Of a stretch of 60,773 bases of DNA, positions 52,366 through 60,773 are shown piece by piece. The position numbers and the translations under genes were made by a program. Below the pieces are notes generated by a model, which saw only the letters and a list, made by a program, of their open reading frames with translations, was not told the DNA's origin and did not search any database. The stretch's first letter is position 1; every line of letters starts with the position of its first letter. The stretch spans positions 1 through 60,773 of the forward strand of contig NW_025955196.1 of the NCBI RefSeq assembly GCF_022376445.1. The letters are read 5' to 3'. The DNA comes from Fomitopsis serialis (Eukaryota > Basidiomycota > Agaricomycetes > Polyporales > Fomitopsidaceae).

Positions 52366-53991
52366 CTACGCACTGCCGTAGTTGTTCGGTCGACGCGGCG
52401 ACGGCTTGAGAGGGATACCTTCGTCCAGACCCACCGCGCTGCGCACGTTGGTCGGGCCGTTGATCATGACGTCCTCCTCCCCGGCATCGAAGATGAGGTC
52501 CTCGCGCGCCCATCGCATCAGCATCCGCTCGCCGACGCGCGAGTGCATCAGCCACGGGTGGGTCTTCATGTACGACAGGGCGAACCTGCGCAGCCTCGCA
52601 GGTGGGCGCTGCACCAGGTACGTGACAACGATGACAACGAGGCTATCCGGGTCCAAACCGGTGAGCAACGACGGCTGCTTGTGAGAAGGAAGACAGGTAC
52701 GCACGCGGATGAGGCGAAGATGGTCATGATTGACCGCCGAGTCTGCCCGTAAAGGAAGTCGGGGTCGAGTATCTTCTTGTCGCCGGGGACATCGTCGTCC
52801 TCCGAATCCTTGGGCGGCTCGTCAGAACCGGGGTTGTGCTTTGGCGGGGTCGGTGGAGGGGAGTCGTCGTCAGGTGCGGTCATCGCTTGGCCGCATGCGT
52901 GCTTGGTTCGCCACTCGAACGTATGGGTACCGTTCCAGTTCCAGTAGATGCTAGGTTTCGTAGGCTGCCAGGCGACGTTGTGAGCGATTGGACGATCTGT
53001 GTGATGCGGTGCAAGCTCACCTCTTCTGCCTGGTGGTCACAGATGAACTGAAAGTCTGCCTTCTGTTGTTTGTAGACGTAGTACCCGCCGTGAAGATGGA
53101 TGTGCAGAATGTCTGGGATTCATGATCATGTTCGAATCAATGACGCGAAGCACGTAGATACGAAAGCAGCTTACCGTGTCGCGTGTTCTCATCCGCAGGC
53201 ACAAGCTTCGCAGTGACATTCAAGCCTGGCTGATATTCTTCGCCAGCAAAGCCATCGCCTCCATCGTCCTTCTTAGGAAGAGAGCCAGAGATGTCACCGG
53301 CAACTGGGATCACTTGCAAGACTCGAGGACTCTCCCCTTCGCGTTTTGGCCGGACGTTTGAAACTAGAGACCACAGGCTGCTTCAATCTCGAAGCTAAGA
53401 GCTTCTTCAACGGTATGCCTACTGATTTTGCAGACCCATGTCCCGTCAGGACACTGTGAAAGGGATCAGTGACGAGCTTCAAGAACGCGAGGAGGAGCGC
53501 TACGGTCGCAAAATGGTATGACAGGCCATCGCCTCCGAGGACGTGATCGCGCCGTCGGGAATCGCATCACCGATCTGGTGATCACGACGATTTTGTCGTC
53601 GGATCCCTTCTTGCTTCCAACCACCATCCGGAGGCTGCTCAGAAGTCCGAGCGGAACCACGGGACGCTGGCTGTTTCGGGACCAAGACCAAGCACGGCAG
53701 CTGACGTACCTGTTCATCATGGGGCGTCCACTTCGTCGTCTTCAGTGGACCTGCGAAGGAGATCCTGTACTCGGCTTTCGTCACTGTGGGCGGTGTCGAC
53801 CGCTCAAACCCAACGGTCCAGCCTCCGTCATTTCCTTCGAACACCGGACACAAATCGAAGCGCCGATTGCCTAGAGTGAACTGACAGTGCCTCGTCAGGG
53901 CGTTCAGCGACTCTGCTGCCACGCCTGTCGATGCAGCCGACGCTAGAGAACCTAGGAGAGGAACAGCCAGAGCAAACGCTGGGCCGAGCAT
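52366..53991 (-). CDS. Atg27-like receptor with MRH (mannose-6-phosphate receptor homology) domain
   Basis: A type I membrane protein of the endosome/Golgi-autophagy pathway by family. Start ATG 53991; MLGPAFALAVPLLGSLASAA is a signal peptide. Exons: 53991-53710, 53453-53423, 53363-53175, 53112-53021, 52964 to about 52701, and a last exon to 52366. The MRH domain shows CQFTLGNRRFDLCPVF, GWTVGFERSTPPTVTKAEYR, CPDGTWVCK, VIPVAGD, YQPGLNVTAKL, GGYYVYKQQKADFQFICDHQ and THTFEWRTKHACG, with the Cys pattern and the Q/E/Y residues typical of the fold. An acidic Pro-rich linker follows, then a hydrophobic stretch LLTGLDPDSLVVIVVTYLVQ and a tail GERMLMRWAREDLIFDAGEE...PSPRRPNNYGSA. The membrane segment is less hydrophobic than usual. 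Start codon overlaps the plus-strand gene that follows. Confidence 0.75.
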
Positions 53992-54779
53992 GATGGGTCG
54001 TCGCAAGTCGTCGAAACCCTCCCTGGGAGAGCTGCAGGCTCTAATTCGAGCAAAGGTAAGTCTAGCGGCTGATACCGCGGTGTGCTAGTCACGCTGTATC
54101 TCAGGCTGCTACAGCTTTATCATTGGCGGGCAGCCGTCTTCGCCGTAACCCACGCTGCCCACGTTACTGGCTGAGGGTGCGGCCGTGCAAGAAATGACAT
54201 GTCTGTGTCCAAGCGGTGTGGTGAAATGCCTTTGCGAAGACGATGCGGAGGAGGAGGTGAGAAAGCTCGCCGACAGCGGTGCGCTGTATGAAGCGTCACC
54301 TGACCGTCTTCACGACACGCTATTGGCGGCGCGCTCATTCTTCCTCCCGCACTTAGAGATTGTTCTCACCTCCCGTCTCTTCCTCGTAACACCTCTCGAC
54401 ATCGATCCATCACTCCCTAAGCGGGAAGCGTGGCGTGTAGCCCTACTTCGTAATGTGCGCACGCTCATTGGCTGCGTGCACACCTTTCCTGCGTCAGATG
54501 CATCCTCGGAGGCCGTACTGCAGCGCTCTCGTTCGAGACTGGCGCCTCGAGCATCCTCCGCCATGTCCTAATTTGCGAAGTTGCCATTCACATCTGTGTA
54601 TTCTACACACACAGGCTTTGGCTGCAACGACTTCACAATCGAAGTCGATGAGGCGCCTCTCGAAGTCAACCCTTTCCCGGAGCGTGTGTCCTATCACCTG
54701 CAGGTACGCGCATGTCGCGGAAGATATCATATATCATGCGCTCACATGCGAGCTGGACTGGAGAAAGAACTGTAAGTGA
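53990..54779 (+). CDS. Uncharacterised protein, head-to-head with the MRH receptor gene
   Basis: Start ATG 53990 (MMGRRKSSKPSLGELQALIR), exon 1 to 54056 (donor GTAAGT). An acceptor at GGCTGAG joins phase 0 to GAAVQEMTCLCPSGVVKCLC, then DDAEEEVRKLADSGALYEAS, LLAARSFFLPHLEIVLTSRL, FLVTPLDIDPSLPKREAWRV and LIGCVHTFPA. A further intron (donor GTCAGA, acceptor CTGCAG at about 54521) gives LSFETGASSILRHVLICEVA. Short downstream pieces with coding look (DFTIEVDEAPLEVNPFPERV near 54630-54690; EDIIYHALTCELDWRKN near 54720-54773) suggest more exons toward about 54.9 kb, but the 3' end is unresolved. I do not recognise the family. The C-C/C pattern CLCPSGVVKCLC could bind metal. Confidence 0.4.
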
Positions 54780-55475
54780 CGGATCTCATATCACAACTCT
54801 TCAAACCTAATCGCACAGTCTTCGTGTCTATGACGTTGTACCTTCGCTTTACTGATTTCTTGCCTCACCGCTAACACGATAGAAATACACAGCTCTCGGT
54901 GATCGTTCAATATTCACCTGCAGAATCAGCGTCGATCGCACCTATGTCGAGGTGCTTCATCTCACCGAGCACTCAATGATCTGGGACCGGTCGCCCCACA
55001 AGCCTCGTGTTAGCCTTCCATGGCGGCGTGACCGTCCTTTACGTTCAATTACAACTAGTCCAGACGCTGTGTGTATATGGTGAGCTCTACTTCCGGGCCA
55101 AAGCATATTGCCCCCGGAGGACGTGCGCGCTATTCACCTTCTATCGCAGGTGCTGCAGAAGTACTAGTGGTACGGTAAGGCTCTGGTTTGGTGGAGTTTA
55201 CGAGGGAATCACTCCCTGCGGGCAGTGTTATGCTCTTCACTAGCGGCAGCTGGTATCCCTGGATGGATAGTAAGCCAAGTATTCGCGAGGCTGTGATGTC
55301 CATCGGACTGCTCTTATCTAGAGCAAGATATCGAGGAGCTTCGGCGGATCATGCCAGGAAGACCTCATGTTACCATGATCGCCCCTCTTCGGAAGGGGTG
55401 AACTCACAGCCTCGAAGTGAAGGGGCATACATATATACCGGCAGGGGAGACACAGGTCACGTCGCCAAACCCACC
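54780..55475. promoter_or_regulatory. Upstream region of FtsJ-like copy 1
   Basis: The stretch from about 55135 resembles 57765-58138 and 60425-60773 in order of short blocks: ACCTTCTAT-GCAGGT, a CTCC-GC(G)GG--GTGTTATGCTCT-like block, and GAGGGGCATACATATATACC, whose TATATA box lies about 45 bp before the ATG. It is the most diverged of the three promoters. No separate gene is seen. Confidence 0.5.
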
Positions 55476-56843
55476 ATGGACCGTACTCCCACCCCCGACA
55501 ACTTCAACACCATTGCCGAAGTTGACGCTGCAGTTGAAGATGTCCTGCAGCGCGGCATAACTGTGGATATCGTTTCGGACCTTACAAGCTTCGAGCAGCC
55601 ATTCCTCAACCGGTCGGATGAGTTCTGTCGACTCCTGGCCATGAAGTACGTCTCCCGCCAGAACTCCGACGTGACGCGTGCGAAGAAGGAGCAATACGAG
55701 CGCAACCGAGCGAGGTTGCATATGGAGGATTCCTCGGCACTGCACTTCGAAGGTTTCAGGCGCGCGTTCGGGGAGATCAACACTGGGAGTGACAATGCGT
55801 TCGGCGAGGACCGAGTTCAGAGCTTCCTTGACTTGGGCTGCGCTCCAGGCGGATCCTCGACGTGGATCCTGCAGAACAACAGGAATGCTAGAGGAATAGG
55901 AATCACTTTGTCCCCGGACGCTGGAGGCCTCCGGCTACAACTTGACTCCCCATTTCTCGAGCAGCTCCAAGTCCGCTACGAAGATCTGTGCAAGATTGCG
56001 TCAGGAGGGGAAGCCATTGGTACGTCGGTCATCGAGCGGGGCATGCCGAATAACCCTTACTAACACCACCCCATAGAAGATACCCCGGCTACAGGCTTTG
56101 ACCTCGTCGTTGCGCATGCCGCGATCATGTTCAGAGACGACGTCCGCTGGACTCAGTCCATCGCCCTGACATATGCCCAACTTCTGATCGCCTTCCAGCA
56201 CATTGCGCAGGACGGATCTCTCGTCATCAGTCTCAGGTCGCGCCCATTAAACTGGGTCGTCGATATCGTTCGGGCCCTTGATGAGGCATTCACGTCGGTG
56301 CATGCTGTGAACACAATGTATCAGGGAAGAAGACCCTTCGTCAATGTCGTGTGCAGGGGATTCCGCGCGGGCACGGATGAGAGAAATGAGTACATCCGCC
56401 GCCTCCGTCTGTGTGTCAGGTACTTCGAGACTACCAGTGGGTCCCTCGTCTTTGACACAAGCGTGAGATTGGATCGACATGCTAACGTATGTTTGGTGGT
56501 AGCCGGGCCCGTCGACGCACCGAACGGTGGCGCGGCGAATATCCCTCGTCTGTGCGGCACGCGAGACGAAGAGATTCCGGAAGCGACATACCAGTATGTG
56601 TTGAACCTATTCACCGGCGTTTGGCAGAGCAAGTATGCTGCCATCCGCCACAATTGTCAAAAAGTGTTTGTGAGACGTAATGCAGATAGAGGCAGGCACA
56701 AACGCACTCGGGCCATGATGCAAGCCGCTGATAACTCATCGCATACAGTGATGAGCGCAGGCTCAGACGAGAACAATGGAAGTTACCGCACTGCTGGACA
56801 GCAGTTAGGTGCTGCCCGTGTGTTCGTAAGTGCCACCAACTGA
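55476..56843 (+). CDS. FtsJ-like methyltransferase domain protein, copy 1
   Basis: A SAM-dependent methyltransferase of the RrmJ/FtsJ fold, a family that 2'-O-methylates RNA. Start ATG 55476 in the context CCACCATGG (MDRTPTPDNFNTIAEVDAAV). Exon 1 55476-56019, intron 56020-56076 (donor GTACGT, branch site CTTACTAAC, acceptor CATAG), exon 2 from 56077. SAM motif FLDLGCAPGG is at residues 117-126, then ARGIGITLSPDAGG, FDLVVAHAAIM, TYAQLLIAFQHIAQDGSLVI. The catalytic Lys of RrmJ that follows the GG-FV strand is not present here (LVISLRSRP). Exon 2 continues with VNVVCRGFRAG, IPRLCGTRDEEIPEATYQYV and a basic tail. Stop at 56841-56843; a frame to 57081 (RRRDEKNAGYNALFKR) matches the end of copy 2 and suggests a longer ancestral C-terminus. 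Target unknown. Confidence 0.75.
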
Positions 56844-57081
56844 TTACAGTCTTGTACTAGACTTAGAAGTCATCGCAGACACCTACCGCGCAGCCCAACG
56901 GCGGCGGCTCATTGCATGGCGGAGCCGCCCCAGCGTGGAGTCGGCTGACAGCTATATCAGACGCCGTGACGAGAAGAATGCCGGTTACAACGCTCTCTTC
57001 AAGCGCGTTGGCGGCGTGGGTCGCGCCGCCGATCGCCCAGGCTCTGGAGGAAGTACTAAAGTCGAAAGCCTTGCCTGTTAA

Positions 57082-58138
57082 CCTACTGGAAGTACTGGAA
57101 CTGCTAGCTGTAAGTCGCGCAATCACTCACTAACCAGCAACACGCTGACCTGTATTGTTTCTTCTTGACTTTGTTGCATCTTAGTCGTAAGGTCCGACGC
57201 CACACGACAAAGTGCACTATATCTTCTTGCTTGCACATCTGTTGTTGTGCGGTGTACGGAGAGTACACTGTTGAACAGCTACCTTCTTGCTACGTACGGA
57301 TACACGGCTCTTGTATCTCGCATACTGGAAGTCTACCGCTCAACGAAGGGTGTCCTAGATCCTGCCATGCACGTGTGTCGGTGCCAGTACTAGTACTAAC
57401 AGCTGGTAAGTACTATAGCAGCACGGCCCCCTCGTGTTCGACGATACGTTGCAAGGTGCACACGTTTCCTTATTCCAATAGCACAAGCATCACGGATTGA
57501 AACCCGTCTCATCGACGAGACTTTGTCTGGTTGCCGTACTGTATGTATCATACTGACTACCGTCGCGCCGGAACCATCGCAGCGGAGAACAACTGGGAGG
57601 GAATCATCAAGGATCCCTACGCCGTCGCCGAGCGCTCTCTCAAGCCTCGTGTAAGTTAGGTTTCTCGTATCGATGTTGACCAGGCTTTCATCGACACAAT
57701 CTAGATGTGCGGTAAACGCTTCAATCCCTCAAGCAACCTCTACCATTTCAGGGGTTGGTGATCCGACTACCTTCTATTGCAGGTACTGCGTGTGATAGAA
57801 TGCCGAAATTTGGGATCCTGTGGTTTCTTGGAGGAGTATTCCGCCTGCGGACTGAGTCATGCTCTGTATAGAGGCGGATCCTCGCGAGACGTTCTTGAGA
57901 CGTTCCTAGGCTAACTGAACGTGAGTGCCTGCCACTTCACTCCCCGCTATCCTTCGCTGTCCCGTCACACTTACTAGTGCATCAGCGTATCCATTCATTC
58001 ACGGCTTCTTCTCGCTTTGGGTAGCCTCGTGTTATGATCATTGAGCCCGGGATGCTAGAAGGCAGTATCTCCACGCAGGCCCCTCGAGGCGAACGAGCAT
58101 AAATACCGACGGACATAGATGGAACGCAAATTCTCACC
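57082..58138. promoter_or_regulatory. Spacer and promoter of FtsJ-like copy 2, with conserved coding-like block
   Basis: From 57494 (GGATTGAAACCCGTCTC) to 58138 this region is closely similar to 60134-60773. It contains a coding-like block 57597-57651 (EGIIKDPYAVAERSLKPR) ending at a GTAAGT donor, and a promoter ending with the TATA box CATAAATACC (58099-58108) about 35 bp before the ATG and TTCTCACCATGG at the start. Confidence 0.65.
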
Positions 58139-59637
58139 ATGGACCTTACCACTGCCACCGACAGCTTCACGACCATTGAAGAGGTCGACGCTGCCGTTGA
58201 GGACATCCTGGCCCACGGCCTGCCCGAGGCGATCGTCTCGAGGCTTACGAGCTTCGAGTTGCCCTTCTACGAAAAATCGTATGAACTGCGCCGCCTCACC
58301 GCTATGAAATACTTCTGCCGTCAAAGCCCTGACGTGACCCGGCACCAGAGGGTGCAAGACCAGCACAACCGCGCGGCCATTCAGTCGGAGGATGTCCCGC
58401 AGCGACACTTCGTAGGATTCAAGCACGCCTTCCATGAAATAAACTACATGAGCGGTAGTCCATTTGGCGACGATCGGATCCAACATTTCCTCGACCTGGG
58501 GTGTGCCCCGGGGGGCTTTGCCATCTGGGTGTTGCAGAACAACAGGAACGCTCGAGGCGTCGGTGTCACCTTGTCCCCGGAGGCCAAAGGCATCCGGATA
58601 CAACTTGGCACCAAGTTTCTGAAGCGGTTCGACGTCCAGTATGGAGATGTGTGCGAGATTGCGACGGGACAGGCAACCATAGGTACGTGCAATATCATTT
58701 TGAGGCACTGTCATGGCAATGCGTGCTGACTGTTAGGACCAGGGGAGGTCCCAGACGGCGGTTTTGAGCTTGTCCTTGCGAATGCTGCGATCATGTTGGC
58801 GGACGACATCATCCCCTGGGCGGACACAATCCGCCTGGTATATGCCCAGCTACTAGTTTCCTTCCAGCACATCGCGCAGGGCGGCTCCCTGGTGATCAGT
58901 TTTAGGTCGCGTCCTTTGAAATGGGTCGTCGACATCGTTCGCCTCCTAGGTCAGGCATTCACGTCGACCAGGACAGAGAACCCGTCATTTCAGGGTCGAC
59001 GCTCGTTTGCCTACGTCGTCTGCAGAGGTTTCAGTGCGACCGACGAAGAGAAGAATAGGTACATCCATCGCCTCGGCGAATGCGTGGAGTACTTGAAGAA
59101 CGCCAGTATGATCGTCTGCTAGTATAGTGCACCGGGTGTAGTATGTTGACGTTGTTCATGGCAGCCGGACGTGTTGACGACCCATCCGGTGGGACGGCGA
59201 AGATCCCGCATCTCTGCGGCGCGCAAGACGAGGCCATCCCGGAAAAACATACCAGCACATAGTGGACATGTTCGCCAGCGTCTGGGAGCGCCAATATAAC
59301 GCCATCCATTCCAATTACGAAAAAGTGCTACTCGAGCAGCAGGCGTGTGAGTACAAACCTGTCTCCGTAAGGTAACACACTCACAAGCTGTTTAGTCAAT
59401 GCGCAAACGAGCGTAGGCGAGGACATCGGAGGTGGTCCTTGGCAACCTGTAGGACGTAGACCGGTCGCGCAGGCCAACGAAGGCGGCTCATTTAAATGGA
59501 GCCGTCCGACCGCACCGCCTGACGACATCTATCGGAAGCGCCGCATGGAGAAGAACGCGGCTTACAACACGTTCTTCAGTCGTCGTGATAGCGCGAGCGG
59601 CAGCGCTGATGGCCCCGGCACCTGGCGGAGGAGCTAG
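58139..59637 (+). pseudogene. FtsJ-like methyltransferase domain protein, copy 2, 3' half decayed
   Basis: Start ATG 58139 (MDLTTATDSFTTIEEVDAAV). Exon 1 58139-58682, intron 58683-58736 at the same site as in copy 1, exon 2 from 58737. The methyltransferase core is whole: FLDLGCAPGGFAIWVLQNNR, ARGVGVTLSPEAKG, FELVLANAAIM, GGSLVISFRSRP (again no catalytic Lys), YVVCRGFSATDEEKNRYIHR. The frame stops at TAG 59120-59122 (SMIVC). The homologous continuation appears after this in another frame (SGGTAKIPHLCGAQDEAIPE), then shifts again at an A run (59243-59247) to TYQHIVDMFASVWERQYNAI, and after a putative intron (59350-59394) ends AQANEGGSFKWSRP...KNAAYNTFFSRR at 59637. A short 257-residue product that keeps the core is still possible. 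The 5' part and promoter are well preserved. Confidence 0.65.
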
Positions 59638-60773
59638 ATGTGAGGACAGTCCATGGCAGCTGGAAATTCTGCGACTGTGAGTCTGTGTAGTTGCCGGCCT
59701 GCGAAATGACACTGACCTATCCAGAAGCATTGTCTCGTTGATGTTCTTGTAGATCCTAGTCTCGCGGCAGCCTGCATCTTGTACTACCGGTGCAGGCGTG
59801 ACTGACTGCTATGTCTGCTGTCCTTCTGTTTTCAAAATTGACGTTTTACATGCTATCGCTGTTGCCTGGGCTGCGAATGTTCTGTATGTCTGTTGTCGTG
59901 ATACGGCCGGAGCGTGTATGATAGGAGAAACCTGCTGTTTCTGCCAACGCATAAACTGATTTGGTGCAATGGAATGACAGAAAGCGGGTGAGATAACTGC
60001 TTCATGAGTAATGGGTATCCTCGAAAAACGGGGGTGCATACGACCAAATGGATATAGACAGCTCAACTCATCTCCCGTGAATGTCGTGCGAGGTGCATAT
60101 GTTGTTTCCTTACTCCGATTGCGCAAAGATGATGGATTGAAACCCGTCTCGCCGACAGGATTTTGTCTGGTTGCAGTACTGTATCATAGTGCCGTCGTGT
60201 CGGGACTATCGCAGCCGTGAGTAATTTGGAGGGAATTACCATTGATCTCTACGCCGTCGCCGAGCGCTCTTTGAAGCCTCGTGCAAGTAGGTCTTTCGTA
60301 TCGACCTGACCAGGCTTTCATCTCCGAGTAGTAAGCAGTCCGGACTCAGTCTAGCATAGATGTATGGTAAACCCTTTGACCACTCAACCAGGCCCTACCT
60401 TTCCTGGAGGACCTACCATCTGACTACCTTCTATCACAGGTGCTGCGTGTGATAGAACACCGACTATGAGATCCTGTGGTTTCTTCAAGGGTACTCCGCC
60501 TGCGGATTGAGTCATGCTCTGCATAGAGGCAGAGCCCTGCGAGACCCCCTGGGAGGACTGAACGTCATTCCACTCCACGCTGTTCTTCGCTGTCCCGTCA
60601 CACTTAATGGTGCATAATATCCATTCATGATTCCCGGCTTCTTCTCGCTTTGTGTAGCCTCGTGCTATAGAAATTGAGCCCGGGTTGCTGGGAGGCAATA
60701 TCTCCCTCCACGCAGCCTCGAGGCGAAAGAGCATAAATACCGACGGATGTAGGATACAACGTAATTCTCACCA
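59638..60773. promoter_or_regulatory. Spacer and promoter of a third FtsJ-like copy at the window edge
   Basis: To about 60130 nothing is recognised. From 60134 the sequence repeats the spacer before copy 2, including the coding-like block (60229-60284, EGITIDLYAVAERSLKPR), CCTGTGGTTTCTT--AGG, CCGCCTGCGGA-TGAGTCATG, and the promoter with CATAAATACCGACGGA at 60732-60747. The window ends ATTCTCACCA, one base pattern short of the ATGG with which copy 2 starts, so a third gene should begin at about 60772. Confidence 0.7.

Overview
The window is genomic DNA of a filamentous basidiomycete, most likely an agaricomycete of the polypore type. This is inferred from high GC content, many short GT-AG introns of about 45-60 nt, F-box and FtsJ-like gene families typical of these fungi, and a heavy load of retrotransposons. 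Nothing bacterial (operons, Shine-Dalgarno sites, CRISPR) is present. No tRNA or rRNA gene was recognised.

Left part (1-6.8 kb). A long minus-strand reading frame runs from 1898 off the left edge. It looks like the gag-like start of an LTR element with a short LTR at 1994-2196, and it is studded with near-perfect short inverted repeats. The element sits in the last visible intron of an acidic, lysine-rich hypothetical gene (3287 to 2224, minus). A second hypothetical gene (3542-5526, plus) diverges from the same short promoter. It is followed by a 75-bp minisatellite.

Mobile-element zone (6.6-32.4 kb). A LINE retrotransposon on the minus strand (about 14.2-6.6 kb) carries a broken ORF1 with a CCHC knuckle and a long ORF2 with endonuclease, reverse transcriptase, a Cys/His cluster and a decayed RNase H. 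A 280-bp MITE flanked by TA lies at 14531-14810. Two copies of one LTR retrotransposon, head to head (18683-24754 plus; 25696-31771 minus), form a 6-kb inverted repeat around 941 bp. They encode Gag, a Ser/Pro-rich repeat domain and a membrane-spanning C-terminal piece, but no protease, reverse transcriptase, RNase H or integrase. They are therefore non-autonomous, and unusually rich in the hexamer TTCGAA. Both have 980-bp class LTRs and 4-bp GCG(T/C) target duplications. The second copy splits an open reading frame that is restored exactly when the element and one target copy are removed.

Genic zone (33.6-54.6 kb). Three paralogous F-box genes (33659 plus, 42920 minus, 50154 plus) share a C-terminal DWEWLMR motif. 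Between and beyond them lie a bestrophin-type anion channel (35681-38306), an MFS transporter of the monocarboxylate type (40573-39155), a remnant resembling the N-terminus of cytosolic aspartyl-tRNA synthetase (44407-44880), a trypsin-like GDSG protein gene with damaged 5' part (45770-47400), a NYN-domain protein (49695-47632), an Atg27/MRH-domain receptor (53991-52366) and an uncharacterised gene whose start codon overlaps that of the receptor gene on the other strand.

Right part (55-60.8 kb). This is a tandem array of FtsJ-like methyltransferase genes with a period of about 2.65 kb: an apparently intact copy, a decayed copy, and the promoter of a third copy that ends at the last base of the window. 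Their promoters and one coding-like intergenic block are conserved with them.
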